Part shown: positions 13,611-22,252 of the stretch, piece after piece
Position numbering within the stretch: the stretch's first letter is position 1
How the letters are laid out: the number at the start of each line of letters is the position of its first letter
Assembly (NCBI RefSeq): GCF_030419005.1
Contig: NZ_CP106951.1
Location: 558,001 to 622,000, forward strand
Length of the DNA stretch: 64,000 bases
From: Eleftheria terrae
GTDB lineage: Bacteria > Pseudomonadota > Gammaproteobacteria > Burkholderiales > Burkholderiaceae_C
Reading direction: 5' to 3'
Translations under genes and position numbers: made by a program
Notes under the pieces: generated by a model
What the model saw: the letters and a program-made list of their open reading frames with translations, nothing else
Database searches by the model: none
What the model was told of the DNA's origin: nothing

Positions 13611-15254
13611 TCAGTCGAGCAGTGCGGCCAGGCCCGCCAGCCGGGGGTCGGACCGGACGCCCTGCAGCACCAGGTCGGCCACCGCCACCGCGCCCGCTTC
13701 CTGGAAGTGGGTGCGATCGGCGTTGAGGTAGTGGCCCACGGTGGTCGCGCTCGCATAGAACGGATGGCGGCCGGTGTCCCACACCGCCAGGTAATGGTCG
13801 CGCCAGCCGCCACGCGCCTCGGGGCCGCCGCTGCCGACGCCGAGCCGGTTGAAGAAGTCGATGCTGAGGGCGTCCAGGTCGATCACGGGTACCTGGTTGG
13901 CATCGCCGGCCTGGCGCACGGTGGCGCTGTAGTCCCCCGGCCGGTCGCCACGGGTGGTGACGTGGGTGCTGCGGGCGATGGGGAAGGCACCTTCCACATG
14001 GCTGGCGACGGTCTTGTCCTGCACGATGCGGGTGACCGGCGTGAGCAGCACCGGGACCGCCCCCCGGCTGCGCGCCAGCGCCATGTATTTCTCCAGCGAA
14101 CGCTGGAAGGACAGGTCGTCCGCCGTGGTCCCGGGCGGCAGCCCGGCAAGCGTTGCCGGCAGCTGCACGCGGCCTTGCGCGTCGTTGGGATAGGTGCAGC
14201 GGTTGATCCAGTCCAGCGAACCGGTGAGGTCGCACTTCTCGTCGTTGTGCCCGAACTGGATCAGCAGGTGGTCGCCCGGCTGCAGCTGCTCGGCCAGCAG
14301 GCGCAGCCAGCCTTCGGTGATGAAGCTGCGGGAGCTGCGGCCCGACTGCGCCAGATTGATCACCCGTGCGCCGCTGCCCGCCTTGAGCCGGCGCCCCAGC
14401 ACCTGGCCCCAGCCCATCCGCGGCGCCACCGCCGCGCCATAGTTGCTGGCGGTGGAATCACCCACGACGAAGATGCGCCGGCGGGCCGCCGACCAGGGCG
14501 GCAGCGCCGGGTCCAGGGGCCGGTTGTCGGCGGAGATTTCCTGCATCTCCAGGTCATAGAGGCGGGTCGCCCGCAACTGGGTGTCGCTGCCGCTGGACCA
14601 GCCGTCACGGGCATGGTGCAGGCGGTCGAGCACCGCATCCACCCCATGGTGGTCGGCCTGCATGGCCGTGCTCACCGGGTCGAAGCGCTCGGGCGCCTCG
14701 ACCCCTTCGGCCCGCAGTGCGTCGAGCAGCAAGCCCCGCAGGGCGGCGGTCTCGCGGGCGATGGCGGCGGCGCTGATGCTGGAAGGCCGGCAGGCGGTGA
14801 TCAAGGGCACCGAGCCCGGCAGGTCGAGCTCGGCCCTGGCGACGTCTGAGGCGATCTTGTCCGTCAGCGGATTCACCTGCGCCGCGTTGTCCCGCCCGGG
14901 CTGCAGCCGAGGCAGCAGGGCGGCATAGGCGCGGGTGCCGCGCAGGGGCTGCAGCACGCCGTTGAGCGGCTGCAGCGGCCCGTCGGTGGCCGCCAGCAGC
15001 AGCGGCGCCGCCAGGCCCGACACGTCGAGCGTGTAGTGCCCGTCCGGGCCGGCCGTGGTCGAGCGCCGGGCGCCGCTGCTGTCGCAGGCGGTGATCTGGG
15101 CACCGGCCATCGGGCCGCCGGAGGCCGCCACGCCGGTGAGCCGGGTTGGCGCCGCCGACGCGGCGGCATCGCTGCTGCCACTGCCGCCACCACCGCAGCC
15201 GGCCAGGCCGGCGCACAGGGCGGCCAGGGCCACCGGGAACAAGAACTGGGCCAT
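13611..15254 (-). CDS. SGNH-hydrolase lipoprotein, rhamnogalacturonan acetylesterase-like (CE12)
   Basis: Predicted cell-envelope esterase of 547 residues. I chose ATG 15254 over ATG 15272 because AAGGAGA lies 7 bases before it. The signal peptide ends in a lipobox (LAGC), followed by a Gly/Ser-rich tether. Residues about 25-240 form an extra domain (an Ig-like start, TGVAASGGPMAGAQITAC) of unclear role. The C-terminal SGNH domain shows block I GDSTASNYG (about 264), block II AQSGRSS, block III GHND (about 334) and block V DRTHF (about 513), so the Ser-Asp-His triad is complete. Related enzymes deacetylate pectin or other polysaccharides; an action on acetylated exopolysaccharide is possible but not shown. 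Confidence 0.8.
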   Translation of the reverse strand: MAQFLFPVALAALCAGLAGCGGGGSGSSDAAASAAPTRLTGVAASGGPMAGAQITACDSSGARRSTTAGPDGHYTLDVSGLAAPLLLAATDGPLQPLNGVLQPLRGTRAYAALLPRLQPGRDNAAQVNPLTDKIASDVARAELDLPGSVPLITACRPSSISAAAIARETAALRGLLLDALRAEGVEAPERFDPVSTAMQADHHGVDAVLDRLHHARDGWSSGSDTQLRATRLYDLEMQEISADNRPLDPALPPWSAARRRIFVVGDSTASNYGAAVAPRMGWGQVLGRRLKAGSGARVINLAQSGRSSRSFITEGWLRLLAEQLQPGDHLLIQFGHNDEKCDLTGSLDWINRCTYPNDAQGRVQLPATLAGLPPGTTADDLSFQRSLEKYMALARSRGAVPVLLTPVTRIVQDKTVASHVEGAFPIARSTHVTTRGDRPGDYSATVRQAGDANQVPVIDLDALSIDFFNRLGVGSGGPEARGGWRDHYLAVWDTGRHPFYASATTVGHYLNADRTHFQEAGAVAVADLVLQGVRSDPRLAGLAALLD

Positions 15255-15394
15255 GCTGGTCTCCTTCTGCATTGCCCGCGCTGCGGCGGGCCGTGCCGTT
15301 CGCGAGGCCGCTTCAGGCGGTGCGACGCACGGGGCAGCAGGCTAGCGAGGCCGCGCCGCGCCGTCCTGGCAGCAATTGCTGTCTTGTGCCCGGC

Positions 15395-16252
15395 TCACGT
15401 TGGGCGCCCGGCTCGGGCAGGCGAGCGCCGCTGCACCGGCACCCACAGCCAGCAACGCCGCTCGTGGAGAGCCGGCAGGTAGGTCGCCGGGTTGCCGAAG
15501 CGGCGCAGCCAGGGTGCGCCGTCGATGATGCGCCAGCCGCCGTGGCGATCGAGCCAGTCGGCCAGCGCCTGGGCTGGTGGAGCGTCATAGCTGCCGTCCA
15601 GGCGGAACACCGCGTAGAGGCCGGCCGGCAGCCAGCCCCGGTCCAGGCCGGGCAGGTATTCGCGCAGCGGCGCGCTCAGCAGCGCGGCCTGCAACTGCGA
15701 ACTGCCGGCCCATGCCGCCTGGCCACCCTCCAGGTGCACCGCCCAGCCGTGCCGCCGGGGCCGCGGAACCTCGCGCGACAGCGCCCGCGCCCGCAGTTCG
15801 TCGAAGGGCCACAGCGCGTTGTCGAGGTGGCCCTGGTAGGAGATGTACTGGATGCCGAGCGCCGGCAGCCGGCACAGCGAACCGTGCAGGCCCGCTGGTG
15901 GCGCGGCGACGCGGACGGCAGGCTCGGCCGAAGGCGGATGGCCGAAAGCCGAGCGGTAGGCCCGCGCAAAAGCTTCCGGCGAGGCATAGCCGCTGTCGAG
16001 GGCCAACTGCAGGATGGAGGCGGCGGCACCGCAGGCCAGCTGCTCACGCGCCCGGTGCAGGCGCAGCCGTCGCACGCGGGCCAGCGGCGTTTCGCCGGCA
16101 TAGGCGGCGAAGCTGCGCTCGAAGTGATAGCGCGAGAGGGCGGCGGCATCGGCCAGCTCGTCCAGCCGCAAGGGCTGCGACAGGTGCGCCTCCATGTGCA
16201 GCGCAGCCAGCCTCAGCCGGTTCAGCTTGCGGGTCTGGCTCTCGATGCTCAT
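15395..16252 (-). CDS. AraC-family transcriptional regulator with GyrI-like ligand domain
   Basis: DNA-binding regulator of 285 residues. The AraC HTH lies at the N-terminus (residues about 10-110: LDELADAAALSRYHFERSF, then SGYASPEAFARAYRSAFGHPPS), which is the Rob/SoxS-type order. The rest (about 120-285) resembles the GyrI-like/SHS2 small-molecule-binding domain (GIQYISYQGHLDN). Such proteins often respond to hydrophobic compounds. The start is ATG 16252; an upstream in-frame ATG would add an implausible Pro/Arg-rich tail. It follows the LivK-like gene on the same strand after a GC-rich hairpin, so co-transcription is uncertain. Confidence 0.8.
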   Translation of the reverse strand: MSIESQTRKLNRLRLAALHMEAHLSQPLRLDELADAAALSRYHFERSFAAYAGETPLARVRRLRLHRAREQLACGAAASILQLALDSGYASPEAFARAYRSAFGHPPSAEPAVRVAAPPAGLHGSLCRLPALGIQYISYQGHLDNALWPFDELRARALSREVPRPRRHGWAVHLEGGQAAWAGSSQLQAALLSAPLREYLPGLDRGWLPAGLYAVFRLDGSYDAPPAQALADWLDRHGGWRIIDGAPWLRRFGNPATYLPALHERRCWLWVPVQRRSPARAGRPT

Positions 16253-16338
16253 CGGGCAGGGGGCACCGCGTGGCGGAAGGTGGCCGTCCCGCCTGCGGCC
16301 CGGGGGCACAGCGCCGGGCCGCGCCGCCGCGGCGCAGG

Positions 16339-16366
16339 CGCCCGGCGCGCGAATGGGCGCCGGGCG
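16339..16366 (-). terminator. GC-rich hairpin downstream of the LivK-like gene
   Basis: A perfect 10-bp inverted repeat (CGCCCGGCGC / GCGCCGGGCG) with an 8-base loop lies 10 bases past the stop of the binding-protein gene. There is no T-tract after it on the minus strand, so it may attenuate transcription or protect the 3' end rather than act as a classic intrinsic terminator. Confidence 0.4.
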
Positions 16367-16375
16367 GGCCGAGGC

Positions 16376-17521
16376 TTACAGGCCGGCCACCGGGGTCGGC
16401 TGGCCGCCCTTGAAGGTGAACACCGTCACCGGCGAGGACTTCAGGTCGCGCTTGGCGTCGAAGGCGTAGCTGCCGGCGACGCCGCTGTAGTTGCCGGCAG
16501 CCATCGCGGCGGCGACCTTCGCCGGGTCGGTCGAGTTGGCGCGCTGCATCGCGTCTGCGATCAGCAAGGTGGCGTCGTAGAACGACACCGCATACGTCAG
16601 CGGATCGCGCTTGTGGGCCGCGCGGTACTTGTTGACGAAGGCCTGGCCGGCGTTGACCCGGTTCAGCATCGCGCCGCCCTGGGTGCACCAGACGTTGTCG
16701 CCGACCATGTCATTGCCGGCCAGTTTGGCGGTTTCGCTGGAGCAGATGCCGTCGCCGCCCAGCAGCTTGGCCGTCAGGCCCAGGCTCTTCATCTGGCGCA
16801 CCATCGGACCGGCTTGCGGCGAGTAGCCTCCGAAGAAGATGGCGTCCGGCTTGGACGCCTTGATGGTGGTCAGCGTGGAGGTGAAGTCTGCCGCCTTGTC
16901 CGAGGTGTACTCACGCGAGGTGATGGTCAGGCCCTGCGCCTTGGCTTCGCGGGCGAACTCGTCGGCCACGCCCACGCCATAAGCGCTGCGGTCATCGATG
17001 ATGGCCACGCGCTTGAGCTTCATTTCCTTGGCGGCGTAGAGGGCCATCTTCGCGCCCAGCTGGCTGTCGCTGGCGCCGACGCGGAACAGGCGCTCGAAGC
17101 CCTGCTCGGTCACCTTCGGGTTGGATGCGACGGTGGCCACCACCGCGCCAGCTTCGTTGTACACGCGCGAAGCTGGCAGCGTGACGCCGGAGTTGTAGGG
17201 GCCGATCACGAAACGCACACCCCCGTCAACCAGCTTCTGCGCCACCGAGACACCCTGCCGCGGGTCGGCCTGGTCGTCCTCGGCCAGCACCTCGAAGCGC
17301 ACCTGCTTGCCGTTGACGGTGATGGGCTTGGCATTGAGTTCCTGGATCGCCAGCTTCACGCCGCCCAGGTTGTCCTGCCCGGCTGCCGTCTGCGCGCCGG
17401 ACAGCGGGCTGCTGAAGCCGATCTGCACGGTGGTCTGGGCGAATGCCGGTGCCGAGCCCAGGACGCCGAGCGCGGTTCCCAGGGCGGCCGTCAGCAGTTG
17501 TCTTCTGGCATGCATGGACAT
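16376..17521 (-). CDS. Branched-chain amino acid-type ABC substrate-binding protein (LivK family), orphan
   Basis: Periplasmic binding protein of 381 residues with signal peptide (LLTAALGTALGVLGSAPAFAQ). It begins TTVQIGFSSPLSGAQTAAGQDN, the usual start of type-1 LivJ/LivK folds, and contains RVAIIDDRSAYGVGVADEF and PDAIFFGGYSPQAGPMVRQM. I chose ATG 17521 because AAGGAGAG lies 7 bases upstream; ATG 17539 has no such site. No permease or ATPase genes are nearby, so it must use a transporter encoded elsewhere or act as a sensor. The ligand may be an amino acid or an aromatic acid; that is undecided. Confidence 0.88.
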   Translation of the reverse strand: MSMHARRQLLTAALGTALGVLGSAPAFAQTTVQIGFSSPLSGAQTAAGQDNLGGVKLAIQELNAKPITVNGKQVRFEVLAEDDQADPRQGVSVAQKLVDGGVRFVIGPYNSGVTLPASRVYNEAGAVVATVASNPKVTEQGFERLFRVGASDSQLGAKMALYAAKEMKLKRVAIIDDRSAYGVGVADEFAREAKAQGLTITSREYTSDKAADFTSTLTTIKASKPDAIFFGGYSPQAGPMVRQMKSLGLTAKLLGGDGICSSETAKLAGNDMVGDNVWCTQGGAMLNRVNAGQAFVNKYRAAHKRDPLTYAVSFYDATLLIADAMQRANSTDPAKVAAAMAAGNYSGVAGSYAFDAKRDLKSSPVTVFTFKGGQPTPVAGL

Positions 17522-18371
17522 GAAACATCTCTCCTTCAATGAATTAAGTCCGACGACGGGCGCCGTGGGCCCCCGGCTCCCCCGGCCAGGGCGGGACCGC
17601 CGTCTCCGGGGCCGATTGTCGACGCTTCCCGCTGCAGCTTGTTCTGAATTGGGCGCCCCCGACCAGATGTTTTATCAGGTTCGTCCGCTGAGCTGCGCCT
17701 GCAGGCCAATGATGCGGACAGGGAGCAGGAATGTGGCGCCCTGGCTATCGGCATGAACCCTAGATCGGGTGACAGCCCGCTCGCCGGCCCTCCGGCCCGC
17801 GCACGAGGGACGCTACCCGGATGGGCCCGTCAAGCGGCCGTTCCGGCGAACGACAGGGCGGCGCCAATGACGCACCGTTGCCCGCCGCTTCGCTGCGACG
17901 TCGGCGCTGATTCACAGCCTGCAGGACCAGATGGCCCCTGGCAGTTTGACCGCAGGTGCCGCCAGCGTGCCCCAACCGCGGGCCGTCGCCCGCAGTGAAG
18001 TTTCGGCCGCTGTCAAAACTTATGCGACTTAAGTGATTTGGCGTTCTTCAAATGAATACTCGGTGGAAAAATGGGCTGGCATTCCCTGTAGGAGCTAGTG
18101 AATATGCGAGGAAACTTATTCAGGGTGCGGGGTAAGCATCAGTTTTATTACATAAATTCCTGCGTGCTCGACGGATGCATCGCCTAGTGTGAACTGGCTG
18201 CGTTCCTGCCGGCCTTGGATCCTTCACCGCCGGCGTGCGCCGTCTGTGCACCGTGCGGCTTGCGGGCCGGTGTCGTGCTTGCCGGCCCGCTCCGTCGCAC
18301 ACAGGGTGACCGGAGCTGGCCGCCAGGGACGCGGTGTTGGTTCAACTCTCCCTACTTGGAGGAAAGAGCAA
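17522..18371. other. Intergenic region with an AT-rich block before the RTX gene
   Basis: About 850 bases without a supported gene between the divergent LivK-like and RTX genes. The segment around 18000-18180 is clearly richer in A/T than the surroundings and probably carries the RTX-gene promoter. I could not assign a confident -35/-10 pair. The right end holds the Shine-Dalgarno GGAGGAA seven bases before the RTX start. Short open frames here have no family features. Confidence 0.45.
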
Positions 18372-19553
18372 ATGGCCATTCTTATCGGCACAGCTGCCAA
18401 CGACACAATGACGGATGTCTCCACCGACGCCTTCTCGACGCTGAACGCCAACTGGTCGGGCGGCGACGACACCATGTCGGGCGGTGAAGGCAATGACACC
18501 TACAACGTCAATTCGGTGGGTGACGTGGTCACCGAAGCCGCTGACGAAGGCACCGACACCGTGGTGTCCCGCCTCGCCAACTACGCCCTCGGCGCCAATG
18601 TCGAGAACCTGACGCTGGACAGCGCCGCCCCGTTGATTGCGCTGAACGGCAGCGGCAATGCGATGGACAACGTCATCGTGGGCAATGGCGCCAACAACAC
18701 CCTCAACGGCGCCGCCGGCAACGACACGCTGATTGGCGGCAACGGCAACGACACGCTCCAGGGGGGCACCGGGGACGACACCCTCAATGGCGGCGACGGC
18801 ATCGACACGCTCAATGGGGGCGACGGTGACGACGAAGGAGAGGGCGGCAACGGCAACGACACGATGAACGGCGGCGCCGGCAACGACATGTTGATGGGCG
18901 ACAACGGCGCCGACACCATCAACGGTGATGCCGGCAACGACCGCCTCGACGGCGGCAACGGCGCCGACATCCTGAACGGTGGCAGCGGCAACGATGTGGT
19001 CAACGGCGGCAACGGCGTCGACCGCATGGTCGGCGAGAGCGGCAACGACATCATGAACGGGGGTGGCGGTCAGGACACGATGTTCGGTGGCACGGGCAAT
19101 GACCGGCTCAACGGCGGCAACGGCGATGATGTGCTGGGCGGCAGCCAGGGCAACGACGTCCTGAGCGGCGGCGAGGGCAACGACCGCTTCGTCTTCGCCT
19201 TCCGTGGCGTGGCGAATGCCGACACGATCTCCGACTTCATCAGCGCCGACGACGACATCGCGCTGGCCAACCTGCTCGACAACGGCCTGCCCGGGGCGGT
19301 GAGTCCGGGCGTGCTGGGCCTGAGCTTCGTCGGCGGTGCGGTGGACAGCAATCCGTTGGCGGCTGCGTCCTTCTTCAGCGGCAGTGGCCTGACCGGCAGC
19401 GCGGCCGGTGCAGCGACCGGCATCTATGTCAACACCAACACCGGCCAGATCTATTACAACCCGACCACGGCGGCCGGCTCCGAATTGCTGGGGCAGGTCT
19501 CGGTTTCAGCGGCCGGCACGCTAAGCGCCAGCGACTTCATCTACAGCGACTGA
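18372..19553 (+). CDS. RTX (hemolysin-type) calcium-binding repeat protein
   Basis: Secreted-type protein of 393 residues with no N-terminal signal peptide, as expected for type I secretion substrates. Residues about 5-110 contain the RTX-adjacent motif GNDTYNVNSVGDVVTEAADE followed by EGTDTV and NVENLTLDS. Residues about 115-270 carry many GGxGxDxhx nonapeptides (GGNGNDTL, GGTGDDTL, GGDGIDTL and others), which bind Ca2+ in a beta-roll. The last ~110 residues (about 280-393) are Asp-poor and end ASDFIYSD, a plausible C-terminal secretion signal. No toxin or enzyme domain is visible, so an adhesin, S-layer or matrix role is possible. No TolC/HlyB/HlyD genes are adjacent. It has its own terminator. 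Confidence 0.85.
   Translation: MAILIGTAANDTMTDVSTDAFSTLNANWSGGDDTMSGGEGNDTYNVNSVGDVVTEAADEGTDTVVSRLANYALGANVENLTLDSAAPLIALNGSGNAMDNVIVGNGANNTLNGAAGNDTLIGGNGNDTLQGGTGDDTLNGGDGIDTLNGGDGDDEGEGGNGNDTMNGGAGNDMLMGDNGADTINGDAGNDRLDGGNGADILNGGSGNDVVNGGNGVDRMVGESGNDIMNGGGGQDTMFGGTGNDRLNGGNGDDVLGGSQGNDVLSGGEGNDRFVFAFRGVANADTISDFISADDDIALANLLDNGLPGAVSPGVLGLSFVGGAVDSNPLAAASFFSGSGLTGSAAGAATGIYVNTNTGQIYYNPTTAAGSELLGQVSVSAAGTLSASDFIYSD
18660..19200 (+). repeat. RTX nonapeptide-coding repeat tract
   Basis: Degenerate 27-base units coding for consecutive Gly/Asp-rich nonapeptides (GGxGxDxhx) within the RTX gene. About eighteen units can be counted by eye, some degenerate. The DNA repeats are imperfect, so recombination-driven length change is possible. 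Confidence 0.75.
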
Positions 19554-19633
19554 CATAGCAAGCGAACCGTGAGCAGCGCGGGGCGCAACGGCAAGAACCG
19601 GCGCGGCCCGCGGTGAACGGAGGACGAGGAGAC

Positions 19634-19672
19634 CGGGAAAGGGCGCCGCCCTTTCCCGACCTTTTTCCTTTC
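19634..19672 (+). terminator. Intrinsic terminator after the RTX gene
   Basis: Perfect 10-bp stem (CGGGAAAGGG / CCCTTTCCCG) with a 5-base loop, followed after two bases by a pyrimidine tract CTTTTTCCTTTC. It lies 81 bases downstream of the RTX stop on the same strand and separates it from the convergent protease gene. Confidence 0.8.
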
Positions 19673-19841
19673 AGCCTGTTTGCTGTTTCCCTTCGCCTCT
19701 AGCGCGCGGCTCCCGGTTCTTCGGTTCCCGGTTCCCGCCTTCCCTGCCTCGTGGCGCCTGCCCCAACAGGCCGACGGGCGCCGCAGCCCGGGCGAGCCGG
19801 CGTGCAAGCCGGCGTGCAGGCGGGTGGACGTGTGTGCGAGT

Positions 19842-21893
19842 TCATTGCACGTAGCAGGCCTTCCATACTCCTGGGGCAGGATCACCAAAGGTGGCGTCGT
19901 TGCAGGCGACTGCGCCGGTGAACCTCTTCTGCACGAACGTTCCGTTGGCACCATAGGCCACCGTGCGGGTGCCGGGGAAGCTGCAGGTCTGGTTCTGAGC
20001 CGAGCAGTGGGTGTACCCCTGCGGACCCACGTAGCAGGCCTTGGCCACGCCGGGCGCCGGGTCGCCGAAGGTCGCATTGCTGCAGCTCACATTGCCGCTC
20101 AAGGTCTTGTAGACAAACCGGCCCGCGGCTCCATAGGCCACGTTCTGGATGCCCGACAGCGAGCAGTTCTGCGCTTCGGCGGCGCAGTACACATAGGCCT
20201 GGGGTCCCACATGGCAGCCCTTGACCACACCAGGCGCGGGATCACCGAAGGTGGCATTGCTGCACAGGGCGCCACCGGTGAGGGCCTTGTAGGCGTATGC
20301 GCCGTTGGCCCCGTAGGCCACGTTGCGTGTGCCGGTGAAGCTGCAGGTCTGCCCCTCGCTGGCGCAGTAGGCGTAGACATCGGCGCCGACATAGCAGGTC
20401 TTTGCCACGCCCGGGGCCGGATCACCGAAGACCGCGTTGGTGCAGGCCGTACCACCCGTGAGCCGCCGGTAGGCGAACTTGTCGGCGGCGCCGTAAGCCA
20501 CCATCTTGGTGCCGCTGAAGGAGCAGGTCTGCCGTTCACTGGCGCACGCCATGTAGTCGGGCAGGGCGGTGGTCCGGAAGGCTGCGACCGTGGCCGCCGT
20601 CTCGTTCAATACCCGGGCGTTGTGGTTCAGGCTCGCCGTGCCCATCGGTACGCCGCCATACAGCACGTTGGGGTTGGACCAGTACTGCAGGCGCGGGCAG
20701 CCGCCCGGGCAGGCATAGGCCATCACCGTGCGCCACTTGGCGCCGCCGGAGCTGCCCTGGAAGCCGTGCCCGTAGGCAAACGGCGTGGTCGACGGGTCGT
20801 TCGCCGGATCATGCCGTGCGCCCTGCAGGTGCCCCAGCTCGTGGCCGAAGGAGTAGTAGCCGGTCGCGCACTCGTAGTGCACCACCGCGAAGGCAGTGGA
20901 CGCCTGTGCCAGGATGGCGTTGGCCATGCCGCAGTAGTCGCTCTGGTTGATGATCAGGGCCGACATGTCGGCGCCGGCGCGGTTGCGGCGATCGAGCACG
21001 GCGGGCATGTTCGTAAAATCGCTCAGGATGGTTTCGTAGGTCTTGCCGCTCTCGGAATAGCTGACCTCGAAGCTGTCGACCAGCCGGATGCGGATGTTGA
21101 CGCCGCTGTTCAGGTAGGACTGGTTGGTTTCCGCCACCGCGAGCTGGATGGTCGCCTGGATGTCCGACACCGCGCTGCGTGCGGCTGGCGTGTAGGCGAC
21201 CAGCACATCGATGTCCTGCGGGGCGGCTTGCGAGCCGGTGTCCGGTGCATCGCTTGCCGACGCCGGCGCGGAGGCGGGCAGGCTGCGGCGCTCGATCTGA
21301 TGGAAGCCGGGCGGGTGCTCCGGCGGGAAGCGCGACGAGTCGATCTTCACGATGGCATGGAGCCCCTGGCCGACCGGCTCGATCCGATAGAGGTCGAGGC
21401 CGTCGCGAATGGTGCCGGTGACGCTGCCGTCATGCACCACGAGGGTGGCGTTGCCCTCGACACCCACGGCGCGGCCAAACCAGGTGAAGTCGGTGGGGGT
21501 GCGCACATCGGCATGGGTCCTGTCGACGTCGAGGGCCTTGTCCTGGGCGATGGTCATGCGGGTGCCGGCGCCACTGAGCACGGACGGCGCGACGCGCACC
21601 AGCGTGATGGCCGCCGTGGTCGGCCGGCGTCGGATCTCCTCGACGCGCTGGTGTTGCGGCAGGTCGCGGGTGCCTCCGCCGGGCTCGAGCGTGAACAGCT
21701 CCGGCCGCCCTTGCGCCTGGGCCTGGCCACCGGCCAGCGTGCCGAGCGCGAGCAACCCGCAGGCCGCCAGCTGCACGGCGACGGTCGACCGGATGTATTG
21801 CGCCTGGCGCGCCGCCGGCGCCGTGGCACGAAGGCGGGCCACCAGGGCGCGCCAGCCGGCGCGCATCCATGCGATGAATCGGATGTTGAACAT
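19842..21893 (-). CDS. Secreted metzincin-type metalloprotease with four C-terminal 60-residue repeats
   Basis: Exported zinc endopeptidase of 683 residues. I chose ATG 21893 because GGGGAG lies 4 bases upstream; the N-terminus has a basic stretch then a hydrophobic signal (VAVQLAACGLLALGTLAGGQAQAQ). A propeptide-like region (to about 215) precedes the catalytic domain (IDVLVAYTPAA onward). Its zinc site is HELGHLQGARHD at 351-362, the metzincin HExxHxxGxxH consensus, with a Met-turn VMAYAC near 388, as in reprolysin-like M12B relatives. Residues about 447-683 are four repeats with conserved Cys, AYGANG and FGDPAPGV elements; similar repeats occur in secreted bacterial proteins and may bind carbohydrate. 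No dedicated secretion genes are adjacent. Confidence 0.82.
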   Translation of the reverse strand: MFNIRFIAWMRAGWRALVARLRATAPAARQAQYIRSTVAVQLAACGLLALGTLAGGQAQAQGRPELFTLEPGGGTRDLPQHQRVEEIRRRPTTAAITLVRVAPSVLSGAGTRMTIAQDKALDVDRTHADVRTPTDFTWFGRAVGVEGNATLVVHDGSVTGTIRDGLDLYRIEPVGQGLHAIVKIDSSRFPPEHPPGFHQIERRSLPASAPASASDAPDTGSQAAPQDIDVLVAYTPAARSAVSDIQATIQLAVAETNQSYLNSGVNIRIRLVDSFEVSYSESGKTYETILSDFTNMPAVLDRRNRAGADMSALIINQSDYCGMANAILAQASTAFAVVHYECATGYYSFGHELGHLQGARHDPANDPSTTPFAYGHGFQGSSGGAKWRTVMAYACPGGCPRLQYWSNPNVLYGGVPMGTASLNHNARVLNETAATVAAFRTTALPDYMACASERQTCSFSGTKMVAYGAADKFAYRRLTGGTACTNAVFGDPAPGVAKTCYVGADVYAYCASEGQTCSFTGTRNVAYGANGAYAYKALTGGALCSNATFGDPAPGVVKGCHVGPQAYVYCAAEAQNCSLSGIQNVAYGAAGRFVYKTLSGNVSCSNATFGDPAPGVAKACYVGPQGYTHCSAQNQTCSFPGTRTVAYGANGTFVQKRFTGAVACNDATFGDPAPGVWKACYVQ
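19845..20555 (-). repeat. Four tandem ~180-bp repeats in the protease gene
   Basis: Each unit codes for about 60 residues with four Cys and the core motifs CSFTGTRNVAYGANG and CSNATFGDPAPGV. Units 1-3 are followed by a CYVG or CHVG linker; unit 4 ends the protein. The DNA copies are similar but diverged, so the duplication is not recent. Confidence 0.85.
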
Positions 21894-22252
21894 GAGTCTC
21901 CCCGTGTACGTCTTGGAGAACAACAAGAAGAACGGGGCGGCAGCGCCCCGATGCTACGGAAGGCCGGGAGGCGCTGCAGTGACCGGGCGGCGACTTCTTT
22001 GCCTGCCTGGTCGAACCGGCGTTGATGGCCGGGCACTAATGTGCATTTCTCCCGCGCGCATGGCAACGGCGCGCTGCAAGTGGGGGCAAAGGGGAGCCGG
22101 GCTTGCTTTCGGGCGCGGCTTTGCCGCTGGAAGGTGGATCGATGGTGCTGGGGCGATCGTGATCACCCGCGGTGCAGTCCTTGATGATCGGCGGGGCACC
22201 CGGGAGTACCGCCGAGCACCGCTGTGCAGTTCACCGTTGGCGGCGGCAGCCC
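21894..22252. other. Intergenic region upstream of the protease gene
   Basis: About 360 bases with no supported gene. At 21936-21951 there is a 6-bp GC hairpin (GGGGCG / CGCCCC, loop GCAG) that would sit in the 5' leader of the protease mRNA. I see no clear terminator for the universal stress gene, which ends at 22253 and is transcribed toward this region. Confidence 0.4.

Noticed and set aside
15146..17542. 798-codon + strand frame opposite the AraC and LivK-like genes
   Set aside because: Spans two well-supported genes on the other strand; composition typical of GC-rich antisense.
18660..19200. CRISPR-like regularity
   Set aside because: The periodicity is the 27-base nonapeptide coding pattern of the RTX gene, with no constant repeat and unique spacers.
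19680..22025. 781-codon + strand frame opposite the metalloprotease
   Set aside because: Antisense of the protease repeats produces apparent Gly/His/Val-rich repetitive protein; no family support.
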